Below, in pieces: positions 51,898 through 60,443 of a DNA stretch of 64,000 nt. The notes below the pieces were generated by a model. It searched no databases. It was not told the origin of the DNA and saw nothing but the letters and a program-made list of their open reading frames with translations. The DNA lies in assembly GCF_014196635.1 (NCBI RefSeq), contig NZ_JACIEB010000005.1, forward strand, positions 187,001 through 251,000, given 5' to 3'. Source of the DNA: Sphingobium fontiphilum (lineage in GTDB: Bacteria; Pseudomonadota; Alphaproteobacteria; Sphingomonadales; Sphingomonadaceae). A program made the position numbers and the translations under genes. Numbering within the stretch: position 1 is the first letter of the stretch; each line of letters opens with the position of its first letter.

Positions 51898-52901
51898 ACC
51901 AGCCGGACGATCCGCTTGCCCCGGTTCTCCCCCCGATACAGTCCGGCCAGAGCATCGGGGCAGGCTTCGATCCCTTCGAGCACGTCTTCCTGGAAGGCAA
52001 GGCGCCCTTCCGCGATCCAGCCGCGCAGGGTTGCCACGGCTTCGTCCAGCCGGTCCATGTGATCGAACAGCACGAAGCCCTCCATTCGCGCGCGCTTGAC
52101 CAGCAGATGCCGTTCCACCCGCGGGCCGGTCGGCCATGGATCCCAGCGATCGTAGGACGCGGTGCCGCAGACGACCACGCGCGCCTTGAGCGCCAGATGC
52201 GGCATGACCGCGTCGGAGATCGCGCCAGCGGTGTTGTCGAAATAGATGTTGATCCCGTCCGGGCACAGATCGGCCAGCCGCGCGCCGACATCTTCGGTAC
52301 GGTAATCGATCGCCGCCTCGAACCCGAAAAGCTCGGTACAGTCGCGGACCTTGGCAGGGCTACCGGCGATGCCGATGGTGCGGCAGCCGTGGATGCGCGC
52401 AATCTGGCCCACCGCCGATCCGACCGCACCCGCGGCGGTCGATACGACTACGGTCTGTCCGGCGCGCGGTTCGGCAATCGTCGTCAGCGCGAGCAGCGCC
52501 GTCGTGCCGTTCAGGCCAAGAATGCCCAGCGCCATCCGGGCTTCTTCGCGCGTTGTGCGCTGCACGATGCGGTCCGGACCAACAGCGGCATAGTCCTGCC
52601 AGCCGAACCAGCCGGTCACATATTCGCCAACGGCAAAATCCGGATTTTCCGAGGCGACGATTTCGCCCGAACACAAGCTGCGCATCACCTCGCCGATGCC
52701 GACGAGGGTTGAATAGTTGCCGGTGTCGGCCGTCCATCCCCGCATGGCCGGGTCCACCGACAGATAGTGGTTGCGCACCAGGATCTGGCCAGAGGCGATG
52801 GTCGGCAGGGCGGCCTCGACGATGGCGAAATCGTCCGCCTGCGCCACGCCTGCCGGCCGGTTGGCCAGCACGACGCAGCGGTTGGCGGTGGGTTTTGTCA
52901 T
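51894..52901 (-). CDS. NADP-dependent MDR (leukotriene-B4-dehydrogenase/PTGR-like)
   Basis: A 335-residue zinc-free MDR. Landmarks: VRNHYLSVDPAMRGW (family signature), LGILGLNGTTALLAL, STAAGAVGSAVGQIARIHG (Rossmann), IYFDNTAG and an end GENRGKRIVRLV. PTGR/curcumin-reductase-type enzymes reduce alpha,beta-unsaturated ketones with NADPH. It follows the KstD-like gene on the minus strand by 14 bp, so a dehydrogenase/enone-reductase pair on the same ring is plausible (inference). Start at 52901. Confidence 0.92.
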   Translation of the reverse strand: MTKPTANRCVVLANRPAGVAQADDFAIVEAALPTIASGQILVRNHYLSVDPAMRGWTADTGNYSTLVGIGEVMRSLCSGEIVASENPDFAVGEYVTGWFGWQDYAAVGPDRIVQRTTREEARMALGILGLNGTTALLALTTIAEPRAGQTVVVSTAAGAVGSAVGQIARIHGCRTIGIAGSPAKVRDCTELFGFEAAIDYRTEDVGARLADLCPDGINIYFDNTAGAISDAVMPHLALKARVVVCGTASYDRWDPWPTGPRVERHLLVKRARMEGFVLFDHMDRLDEAVATLRGWIAEGRLAFQEDVLEGIEACPDALAGLYRGENRGKRIVRLV

Positions 52902-52915
52902 CGCAAGATCCGGAC

Positions 52916-54574
52916 CTAAGCGGCGATGCTGCGCGCCGCGATATAGCCCAACGTCATGGCCGGGCCGACATTGCAGCCATGCGCCGGGGCATTGCCACGC
53001 CACAGCGAGTTGGCGTCGAGCCCCGCAGCATAAAGGCGGGGAATAACCTTGCCCGCAGAATCGAGCACGCGTGCTTCGCCGTCGATGTGCAGGCCCACCG
53101 TGGTCGATCCATCGCCGGGGAAGATCTGCACCGCATAAAACGGCGCCTTTTCGATCGGTCCGAGGCAGGCGTTGGGGGTGTGGCGCGGATCGCCCAGATC
53201 GCGGTCGAGCGAACTGTCGCCCTTGCTGAATTCAGGATCCTTGCCGGTCACCGCATAGCCGTTCATCGCGGCCACGGTGCTGGCAAGCCCTGCGGCATCG
53301 ACGCCCATCTTGTCGGCCAATTCGGCCAGCGTCGCGCCTTCGAGCAGGTAGCCCGCGGCCACCAGCTTTTTGATCGCGCCGCCGCCGGGCAGGGACAGGC
53401 CAAGGCCATATTTCTTGACGAAGGCCGAATCCGCCACCAGCCACGCGGGCACCGCGCCGGATTTGTGCATGTATTCGACAAAGATGTTCGAGGCTTCGTT
53501 GCCGAACCGATTGCCCGCCTTGTCCACCGCGATGCATCCCGGCTTGGCCATGTCGATCAGGTGGGCATAGATCGCCTTCGTCCCGTCCGGGCGGATCATC
53601 GTGGAAACCACCGACCACACCCCGTTGGCGACGTTTTCACCGTCGATGATCCCGCCGGCTTCCAGCCCCATGTTCATGCCATCGCCGGTGTTGCACCCGG
53701 CCATGATCGAGATGTGCTGGTCGGGGTAAGGCATGTAAGCGCGGCGAAGCTGTTCGTTGGCGGAAAAGCCGCCGGTGGCCAGGACCACGCCCTTGCGCGC
53801 CTTCAGTTCCATCGGTTTGCCATCGCGTTCGACGCGGATGCCGGTGATGCCGTCCGGCCCGCTGATCAGCCCCGTCACGCCGGTGTTGCGCCAGAGTGTG
53901 ACGCCTGCATCGTGCGCGGAACGCAGCAGACGCGCGGCCAGCGCGTTGCCCATGGTGATGCGCGATCCGCGCTTGCGGCCCATCATCTTGTCCAGCGCGT
54001 ATTGTCCAACGATCTTCATCATGTAGAACAGCGACTTGGGCGACGATTTCATCGCGTCGAGGTGCGGCAGGTCGGGCAGGTCGACCATGAAGCCGACCGG
54101 AGCGTTGAACTCGCTGCGCGGCAGGCGAAGCTGGTCGGCATAGCCGTTCAGTTTCTGCGTGCGGTATTCCAGCGGGCGCAGCAGGCGGCCATCCTTGCTG
54201 GCGCCTTCCAGTTCGGGATGCCAGTCGGGCGAATGGTCGGCCAGGGCAAAGGCCACTTCGGTCTGGTCTTCAAGGAAGCGGACCATTTCCGGCCCGGCCT
54301 GCAGATAGGCGTCGACCGCCGGGCCGTTGATCTTTTCGCCCACCAGCGCGCCGATGTACTTGCGCGCCGCGCCTGCCGGCTCGGGAATGCCTGCGGCAAG
54401 CTGGTGGTGGTTGCCGGGAATCCAGATGCCGCCGCCGGAAATCGCGGTTGTCCCGCCGAAAACGTCGGTCTTTTCGACGACGAGCACGGTCAGCCCCTTG
54501 CGCGCCGCGGTAACCGCAGCCGTCAGCCCGGCGGCGCCCGATCCGATAACGATCGCGTCCCATTCGTCAGTCAT
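52916..54574 (-). CDS. KstD/fumarate-reductase-like FAD-dependent oxidoreductase
   Basis: A 552-residue flavoprotein. FAD motif IVIGSGAAGLTAAVTAARKG near the start, FGGTTAISGGGIWIPGN and the C-terminal GNAPAHGCNVGPAMTLGY match 3-ketosteroid delta-1-dehydrogenase-like proteins. In true KstD the late segment contains a catalytic Tyr (YPGxG); here the aligned bases read GNAPAHG, so Tyr is apparently replaced. It may therefore not be a standard delta-1-dehydrogenase. RBS GGGAGGGAA precedes the ATG at 54574; the longer in-frame start is rejected. Partner: the enone reductase-like MDR. Confidence 0.82.
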   Translation of the reverse strand: MTDEWDAIVIGSGAAGLTAAVTAARKGLTVLVVEKTDVFGGTTAISGGGIWIPGNHHQLAAGIPEPAGAARKYIGALVGEKINGPAVDAYLQAGPEMVRFLEDQTEVAFALADHSPDWHPELEGASKDGRLLRPLEYRTQKLNGYADQLRLPRSEFNAPVGFMVDLPDLPHLDAMKSSPKSLFYMMKIVGQYALDKMMGRKRGSRITMGNALAARLLRSAHDAGVTLWRNTGVTGLISGPDGITGIRVERDGKPMELKARKGVVLATGGFSANEQLRRAYMPYPDQHISIMAGCNTGDGMNMGLEAGGIIDGENVANGVWSVVSTMIRPDGTKAIYAHLIDMAKPGCIAVDKAGNRFGNEASNIFVEYMHKSGAVPAWLVADSAFVKKYGLGLSLPGGGAIKKLVAAGYLLEGATLAELADKMGVDAAGLASTVAAMNGYAVTGKDPEFSKGDSSLDRDLGDPRHTPNACLGPIEKAPFYAVQIFPGDGSTTVGLHIDGEARVLDSAGKVIPRLYAAGLDANSLWRGNAPAHGCNVGPAMTLGYIAARSIAA

Positions 54575-54737
54575 CAATTCCCTCCCGGCAGGGCGCAGTG
54601 GCCCTGATATGTCGGCGTGCAATCTATCGCTGCAATATCCGCCCGTACCTACCGCAAGAAAGGGGGTAAACGGCCGATCTTGCGGATGATTGCCGCAGGG
54701 CCTGCGCGAAGGGGCCGAATGGACGGAGAGCGGAAGA

Positions 54738-55136
54738 ATGGGCACTATCACCAGCGACGACCGGATTGCCATTGGCGAACTGTTTGCGCGCTACTGTCAC
54801 AGCGTCGATCATGCCGACACCGCGGGCTGGACCGCCCTGTTCACGCCTGACGGGGTGTTCGAGGTTGCCGGGGCCATGCGTCTTGAAGGCCATGAGCAAG
54901 TCGGCATGATGCCCTCGGTTGTCACCCAGCAGGGCGGCGGCAAATGGCGCCACCAGATCACCAGCATCGCCGTCGATCCCGGCGCGCAAACCGATCTGGC
55001 CCAGGTCACTGCCTATGGTCTGGTCACCGACTGGGGCAACGAGGGCAAGCCCATGACCTTTTCCGATTATGCCATTACGCTGCGGCGTGTGGACGGCCAG
55101 TGGCGCATCCAGACCCTGCTGGCGACTCCGGCCTGA
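54738..55136 (+). CDS. SnoaL/NTF2-like protein
   Basis: A 132-residue SnoaL-superfamily protein: IAIGELFARYCHSVDHADTA, WTALFTPDGVFEV and the terminal DGQWRIQTLLAT. It resembles the dehydratase-like type at 46434. ATG 54738 is preferred; an upstream TTG at 54690 is possible. GGAGAGCGGAAG precedes it. First gene of the last plus-strand unit, divergent from the KstD-like operon; a hairpin follows at 55150. Confidence 0.82.
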   Translation: MGTITSDDRIAIGELFARYCHSVDHADTAGWTALFTPDGVFEVAGAMRLEGHEQVGMMPSVVTQQGGGKWRHQITSIAVDPGAQTDLAQVTAYGLVTDWGNEGKPMTFSDYAITLRRVDGQWRIQTLLATPA

Positions 55137-55149
55137 CAGCCGGGGCTGG

Positions 55150-55188
55150 CCGGGCAGGCGCGCCGCCGCAAAGGGCGCGCGTGCCCGG
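55150..55188. terminator. Long GC hairpin after SnoaL gene
   Basis: Seven pairs, one G-G mismatch and seven more pairs (CCGGGCA G GCGCGCC against GGCGCGC G TGCCCGG) with a 9-nt loop, starting 14 bp after the stop. No T tract, so either a rho-type terminator aid or a stability element that sets different levels for the SnoaL and downstream LLM genes. Confidence 0.5.
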
Positions 55189-55280
55189 GAGGGAATGTTG
55201 CGCCAAACCCTGCCAAAGGACAGGCGGCTTTGCACAAGGCGTCTCGCACGGGATCTTGGATTGAAAAAGGGTGATCTGTA

Positions 55281-56360
55281 ATGACATTGACCGAGCCGGG
55301 CGCACAGGCGCTTTTTGACAAGTTTGGGACCTACATCCTCCCTGGCCGGGTAAGCGATCCGCGCCGCGGCATTGACGAAGCCATCGAGGCAGAGCGCATC
55401 GGTCTTGGCTGCGTGTGGATTTCGGAACGCTTCGCGCTGAAGGAGCCCGCTGTTCTGGCAGGGGCGGTGGCGCAGGCGACCTCGAAGATTCGCATCACCG
55501 GCACCTTCTATGCCACGATGCGCCATCCCATCGTCACTGCCAGCACCGCCAACCTGATGCAGGCGCTGTCGGGCGACCGGTTCCGCGTGATGTTTGCGCG
55601 GGCCGTTCCGGCCTACATGAAGATGCTCGGATCGCCGCCGATCACGATGGACCGGCTCGCCGATACGATCTCGATCATGAAACGCCTGTGGGAGGGCGAA
55701 ACGGTCAACTACGAGGGCATCATGGGCAATTTCCCGATGCTCAAGCTGACCGACAAGTACGATGGGCCGCAGCCGCCGATCATCTTCACCGCAATCGGGC
55801 CGAAATCGCTGGAGTTTGCGGGTGCCCATTGCGACGGCGTGCTGCTGCACCCGTTCGTATCGCCGCAGGGCGTGCGCAACAGCGCGCGGATCGTGCGCGA
55901 GGCTGCGGAAAAGGCCGGGCGCGATCCGATGGCGGTGCGCATCTACCACAACATCATTGTTGCCCCCGATCTGCCCAAGGACGAAGAGGATGCCGTGGTT
56001 CGCGGCCGCGCGATCACCTATTTCGAACTGCCAGGCTTTGGCGATCTGATCGTCGAGATCAACGAATGGGACAAATCGGTGCTGGACCAGATTCGCGCCC
56101 ATCCCAAGATCGCCAGCCTCAACGGCAAGCCTGCTGATCAGGCGTACACCCGCCAGGAACTCGTCGATGTCGGCCAGATCCTGCCACAGCAGTGGATCGA
56201 TGAAGGCGCGGCGGTGGGCACCGCGGCGCAGTGCGCTGACCAGCTCATGGCCTATCTTGATGCCGGGGCGGATGAAATCCTGCTCCACGGCGCTGCGCCC
56301 AAGGACATGGGGCCGCTGACCTCGGAACTGAAGCGCGCGCTGGCCGCCAAGGGGCTTTGA
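55281..56360 (+). CDS. Luciferase-like (LLM) flavin/F420-type oxidoreductase
   Basis: A 359-residue luciferase-like TIM-barrel: LFDKFGTYILPGRVSDPRRG, SERFALKEPAVLAGAVAQAT, RITGTFYATMRHPI, then LSGDRFRVMFARAVPAY and PPIIFTAIGPKSLEFAGAHC (a phosphate-binding-type segment). It is longer than the other two LLM proteins and belongs to the longer TIGR03857-like F420 subgroup, as I recall that family. Start has AAGGGTGATCTGTA. Full-length; cofactor unresolved. Confidence 0.85.
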   Translation: MTLTEPGAQALFDKFGTYILPGRVSDPRRGIDEAIEAERIGLGCVWISERFALKEPAVLAGAVAQATSKIRITGTFYATMRHPIVTASTANLMQALSGDRFRVMFARAVPAYMKMLGSPPITMDRLADTISIMKRLWEGETVNYEGIMGNFPMLKLTDKYDGPQPPIIFTAIGPKSLEFAGAHCDGVLLHPFVSPQGVRNSARIVREAAEKAGRDPMAVRIYHNIIVAPDLPKDEEDAVVRGRAITYFELPGFGDLIVEINEWDKSVLDQIRAHPKIASLNGKPADQAYTRQELVDVGQILPQQWIDEGAAVGTAAQCADQLMAYLDAGADEILLHGAAPKDMGPLTSELKRALAAKGL

Positions 56361-56377
56361 CCCGGCCGGCTACGGAC

Positions 56378-56409
56378 AGGGCCGGTTGCTTTCCGGGGTG
56401 ACCGGCCCT
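56378..56409. terminator. Inverted repeat after LLM gene
   Basis: AGGGCCGGT (56378-56386) pairs perfectly with ACCGGCCCT (56401-56409), followed by TTT. A 9-bp stem with 14-nt loop, 18 bp after the LLM stop: a plausible but weak intrinsic terminator before the sulfotransferase. Confidence 0.5.
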
Positions 56410-56504
56410 TTCGCCCGGCAGGTGGCACATCTGTCCGCCTAGCGGACACAGCAACAGCGCACGGTCCCGCGAGTGGACCGGCGCCTGGGACAGGGATTGA
56501 CCAA

Positions 56505-57713
56505 ATGGTGCATGCCGCAGCAACCGACGCAACCGTTCCGCTCGACCCCGCGGCCCTGATCGCGGATGCGCAGGCGCAGACCGGCTATACCGATTTCGGC
56601 CCGGACCTGAGCTTCATGACCGGGTTTCACGAACTGGTGCAGGCGGTCGAGGCGATGGACCCGCCGCCGCAATTGCGCGCCACCGCGCGCGCCAACATTA
56701 CCAAGATCCTGGCGATGCGCCTGCGCATGGCGGAAGATGATCGCAACCATCCCGAAATTGCCGCGCAGGACGTGGGATCGCCGCTGATCGTGTGCGGGTT
56801 GCCGCGCACCGGCACGACCATCACCTATGATCTGCTGTGTCTTGATCCGGCCGCCCGCGCGCCCACCGAATGGGAGTGGTACATTCCCTGGCCCGCCCCG
56901 GAAAAGGCCACCTTCGACACCGATCCGCGCATTGCGCAGGTGCAGGCGATCTATGAAAACTGGCTGGCCCACGCCCCGCAGTTGCGCGACATTCAGCGCA
57001 TGGACTGCACCCAGCCAGGCGAATGCAACCACGGCATGATGATGCATTTCGCCAGCACCAATTTCCCCGCCGAACTGGGCGTGCCCGATTTCGCAAAATG
57101 GCTGCTGAGCACGGTGGCCGAAGGGCAGTATCGCACGCACAAGCGGCTGCTCCAGCAGTTCCAGTGGAAGGGGCCGCAGGGGCGCTGGACGCTGAAATCG
57201 CCGCAGCACCTGTTCGATCTGCCAGGGCTGGTCGAAGCCTATCCCGGTGCGATGCTGGTGTGGACCCACCGTGATCCGGTGCTGACCTTTTCATCGCTGT
57301 CGAGCATGATCGCCGCGTTTCTTGCGGCGGTGGGTGCGGACAAGGATATCAAGGCCGTGGGCCGCAGCGTGTTCGAGACGTGGAGCGAGGGGCTTGAACG
57401 TGGCCTCAAGGCCCGCGATGCGCGCCCTGACATTGGCGGGCGGATCATCGATCTTGGCCATGGCGAAGTCGTGGCCGATCCGATGGGCGCGATCCGCCGC
57501 ATCTACGACCGTTTCGATCTGCCGTTCACCGCCGAGCACCAGGCGCGCATCACGGGCTTCCTGGAACAGAACACCGCCGCCAAGCGGCTGGGGCGGCACA
57601 AGCACAGCGCCGAACAGTTCGGCATCGACCCGGACGAAGTGCGCGAACGTCTTGCGCCATACTACGCCCGGTTCGAGCACCTGCTGGCGCCCGCAACCCG
57701 CAACGAAGGGTAA
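56505..57713 (+). CDS. Sulfotransferase family protein
   Basis: A 402-residue PAPS-dependent sulfotransferase-type protein. The 5'-phosphosulfate loop is LIVCGLPRTGTTITYDLL, the 3'-phosphate-binding segment is MLVWTHRDPVLTFSS, and WTLKSPQHLFDL (Lys-Ser-Pro) and RHKHSAEQFGI (late loop) are conserved in the bacterial Sulfotransfer_3 group. No PAPS biosynthesis genes are visible. It overlaps no neighbour and is followed 5 bp later by an SDR. In a catabolic operon, sulfation of a hydroxyl would be unusual; kinase-like P-loop function is a remote alternative. Confidence 0.88.
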   Translation: MVHAAATDATVPLDPAALIADAQAQTGYTDFGPDLSFMTGFHELVQAVEAMDPPPQLRATARANITKILAMRLRMAEDDRNHPEIAAQDVGSPLIVCGLPRTGTTITYDLLCLDPAARAPTEWEWYIPWPAPEKATFDTDPRIAQVQAIYENWLAHAPQLRDIQRMDCTQPGECNHGMMMHFASTNFPAELGVPDFAKWLLSTVAEGQYRTHKRLLQQFQWKGPQGRWTLKSPQHLFDLPGLVEAYPGAMLVWTHRDPVLTFSSLSSMIAAFLAAVGADKDIKAVGRSVFETWSEGLERGLKARDARPDIGGRIIDLGHGEVVADPMGAIRRIYDRFDLPFTAEHQARITGFLEQNTAAKRLGRHKHSAEQFGIDPDEVRERLAPYYARFEHLLAPATRNEG

Positions 57714-57718
57714 TTCCC

Positions 57719-58495
57719 ATGAGCGTACTCGACCGATTCCGGCTTGATGGCCGCACAGCAATCCTCACCGGGGTCGGCCCCGGCGTCGGTGAACATGTGG
57801 CCAAGGCCTATGCCGAACTCGGCGCCAATGTGGTCATTTCCGCGCGCAGCCAGGACCGGCTGGATCGCATTGCCGCCGAAATCAACGCGCTGGGCGGTGG
57901 TCGGGCGCGGGCGGTCGCGGTGGACGCGGCAAGCAAGGACGATCTGCGCGAGCTGGTCGATACCGCGCACGACGCCTTCGGGCCGATCCACATCGTGTTC
58001 AACAATGCCGCCGCCGGGGTGGTCTACGCCAAGGACGGCGGCCTGTGGGCCAACACGGACGCCGTGTGGCAAACGGCCATGGACGTCAATGTGATGGCGA
58101 CATGGCGGCTGGCGGAACTGACCGAGACCGACATGAAAGCCCACGGCAAGGGGTCGATCATTTCGGTGCAGAGCTGTGGCGGCTTTACCCCCATTCCGCC
58201 CGCTGTCGCATACGGCGTGAGCAAGGCCGCGCTGCTGTTCCTGGTCCGCGAACTGGCCAAGACCCAGGCCCCGCACACCCGCGTCAATTGCCTGTGTGTC
58301 GGCTCGATGAGCCCGGATGGGCAGGAAGCGGAGATCCACCGCGGCCTGGGGCTGGCCGAACGCAATGCGATCAAGCGGTTCGGCGCGGCGGACGAAGCGG
58401 TAGGCGCGGCGATCCTGCTGGCCAGCGATGCGTCGAGCTATACCACCGGCAGCACGATCTTCACCGAAGGCGGGCGCGTGGGGACGATCTCGTGA
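57719..58495 (+). CDS. Short-chain dehydrogenase/reductase
   Basis: A 258-residue SDR: TGVGPGVG, VISARSQDRLD (Arg after strand 2 suggests NADP), FNNAAAG, Ser in ISVQSCGGF and YGVSK. The end reads STIFTEGGRVGTIS, with the usual DGG as EGG. It overlaps the next gene by four bases (GTGA). Candidate ketoreductase; substrate unknown. Confidence 0.9.
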   Translation: MSVLDRFRLDGRTAILTGVGPGVGEHVAKAYAELGANVVISARSQDRLDRIAAEINALGGGRARAVAVDAASKDDLRELVDTAHDAFGPIHIVFNNAAAGVVYAKDGGLWANTDAVWQTAMDVNVMATWRLAELTETDMKAHGKGSIISVQSCGGFTPIPPAVAYGVSKAALLFLVRELAKTQAPHTRVNCLCVGSMSPDGQEAEIHRGLGLAERNAIKRFGAADEAVGAAILLASDASSYTTGSTIFTEGGRVGTIS

Positions 58496-59757
58496 GCGCC
58501 AACCCGCTCTGGACAGCCGATCAGGCAGAAGCCGAACGGCTTTCGCTGCGCCTGATCGAACGCGCCGACGTGCGCGCCGCGCGCGAAGCAGCCCGTATCG
58601 CCATGCGCGCCGATCCGCTGGCCGCCACGCTCGACGGCATTGCCGGGCTGGACCGTGCGCTGGACCAATGGGTGCTGGGCCTCGCCATGCGCGAGGCGAA
58701 CGGCGATCCGGCCGACCCCAAAGTGGTGTGGAACATCAGCAACGCGCCGCGCAACTGGTACGGCCATGTCTATCAGGGCGCGGCGGTCGCCATCGACAAC
58801 CCGGACAATTTCAACCGTGAAATCCCGGTCGATGGCGATGGCGACTATGAAATCACCATCCGCTTCTCCGCCGATCCGCCGCAGTTCAGTGTGGTGCTGG
58901 AGGTGGAGCCGGACCACCACGCCGGGCTGGGCCGCAACCTTGGCGCGTTTACGTTGCAGGACTTGCGCGATCCGGCGCACCCGACCGATCCGGTGATCGT
59001 GACAGTGGGTCCGGGCGAGGGCGGGCCGCGCCATCTGCGCACCGAGCCGGGCAAGCTGCATCAGGTCTATACCCGCGACAGCCAGCGCGACTGGAATCAG
59101 CTTCCTGCCGAAGTGTCTGTCCGGCGGCTCGATCCTCCCGCCGCGCACCGCGCGCGCAGCGAAGATGAAATTGCCGCCAAGGTCATTGCCGATATGCCGG
59201 CGTGGGTCCATTTCTGGAGCCATTTCAAGGATGATTTCCTTGGCCTGCCCGAACCCAACCGGCTGGTGGGACCGAACGGGCGCGATGGCGGCTGGGGCTA
59301 TCTGGCGGGCGGACGCTTCCGGCTGGCCGATGGCGAGGCGCTGCTGGTCACGCTCGATCCGGCAGGCAGCTATTATTCCGGGTTCCAGATTGCCGACCCA
59401 TGGACCATCTCGCCCGATCCGATGGTGCGGCTGGTCAGCCTCAACAGCACCCAAGTCGCCCCGAGCGCCGATGGCACGCAAAGCTATGTGCTGAGCGCGG
59501 TCGATCCCGGCATAGCCAACTGGATCGACACGACCAACCTCGCCGAAGGCTGGATGCTGACCCGCTGGCAAGGGGTTCCGCCAACCGCCGATCCCGCCAC
59601 CTTCATCCGCACGGTGCAGGTCTTCGATCTGGCCGATGTTGATGCCGTGGTGCCCGCGCAGGTGCCACGCATCGACATTGCGGGGCGTCGCCGCCAGTTG
59701 ACGCAACGTGCGCGCGACCACGGCACGCGCACCCGCGCCGCGCAGTGGCGGCCCTGA
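58492..59757 (+). CDS. Uncharacterised DUF1214-like protein
   Basis: A 421-residue protein with no cofactor motif I can name. After an Arg/Ala-rich N terminus it has WNISNAPRNWYGHVY, DGDGDYEITIRF, and in the C-terminal third YYSGFQIADPWTISPDPM, SLNSTQVAPSADGT and DPGIANWIDTTNLAEGWML then RW. The DPGxxNWxDTxxxxEGxxxxRW pattern is that of the DUF1214 region as I know it. GTG 58492 overlaps the SDR stop, so it is translationally coupled to it. No signal or membrane segment. Function unknown; the strict coupling suggests a shared substrate or complex. Confidence 0.6.
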   Translation: MSANPLWTADQAEAERLSLRLIERADVRAAREAARIAMRADPLAATLDGIAGLDRALDQWVLGLAMREANGDPADPKVVWNISNAPRNWYGHVYQGAAVAIDNPDNFNREIPVDGDGDYEITIRFSADPPQFSVVLEVEPDHHAGLGRNLGAFTLQDLRDPAHPTDPVIVTVGPGEGGPRHLRTEPGKLHQVYTRDSQRDWNQLPAEVSVRRLDPPAAHRARSEDEIAAKVIADMPAWVHFWSHFKDDFLGLPEPNRLVGPNGRDGGWGYLAGGRFRLADGEALLVTLDPAGSYYSGFQIADPWTISPDPMVRLVSLNSTQVAPSADGTQSYVLSAVDPGIANWIDTTNLAEGWMLTRWQGVPPTADPATFIRTVQVFDLADVDAVVPAQVPRIDIAGRRRQLTQRARDHGTRTRAAQWRP

Positions 59758-59792
59758 CGCGCCATCACTACCGCCAGCATAAGGAAACGCCG

Positions 59793-60332
59793 ATGCAACC
59801 GACCGGATCCGTTCTTGAACTTTGCCAGGTCGTGGCCGATCTTGGCCCGGCGCTGGATCACTGGACCGGCACAATCGGGGCGGGGCCGTTCTTCGTGTTC
59901 GATGTGCCGGTTCTGCCCGGACAACTCTATCGCGGCAATCCCACCCAGGTGGCGATGAAAGTGGCGTTCGGCTTTTCCGGCGGATTGCTGATCGAATTGC
60001 TGCAGCAGACCAACGACGGCCCATCAGTGTTCCGCGAGATGCTGGAGGAAAGCGGACATGGCTATCACCATGTCATGCTGCGCGGCCCGTACGACGCCAA
60101 TTTCACGCGGCTTTCCGCCAGGGGCCATGCGGTGGCATTCAGCGGGCAGATGCCTTCGGGCGAACGGTTCTGCCTTTTCGATACCCGCAGCGCCGATGGT
60201 GCGTTCATCGAACTGATGGAAATCTCTCCGGCGATGGAAGAATCGATGGCGCGGATGCACCGCGCGCATCTGGCGTGGGACGGGGTGACCGATCCGGTGC
60301 GCGGGCTGGACCGGTTGGCCGAATATGCCTGA
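59793..60332 (+). CDS. VOC/glyoxalase-family protein
   Basis: A 179-residue vicinal-oxygen-chelate protein. One domain pair: ELCQVVADLGPALDHWTG, then MKVAFGFSGGLLIELLQQ (Glu of a metal site), GYHHVML (His), and GAFIELMEIS (Glu). These are in the right order for a metal-dependent VOC enzyme (glyoxalase, epimerase or extradiol-type). RBS AAGGAAACG precedes ATG 59793. Function uncertain: methylmalonyl-CoA-epimerase-like, or lactoylglutathione-lyase-like with the GSTs. Confidence 0.85.
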   Translation: MQPTGSVLELCQVVADLGPALDHWTGTIGAGPFFVFDVPVLPGQLYRGNPTQVAMKVAFGFSGGLLIELLQQTNDGPSVFREMLEESGHGYHHVMLRGPYDANFTRLSARGHAVAFSGQMPSGERFCLFDTRSADGAFIELMEISPAMEESMARMHRAHLAWDGVTDPVRGLDRLAEYA

Positions 60333-60443
60333 TCGCCGGTGCTGCGTCGTGCGTCGACCTGACGTGCGATAGGCGTCCTGGGCCGTCGTCTGACGCAAGC
60401 GGTGATGCGTACAGCGCGCATTGGGCGCAAGAGAGGACAGACG

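Noticed and set aside
52916..54574. Calling this gene kstD outright
   Set aside because: The late catalytic Tyr segment is changed and the superfamily is broad, so a named steroid function is not supported.
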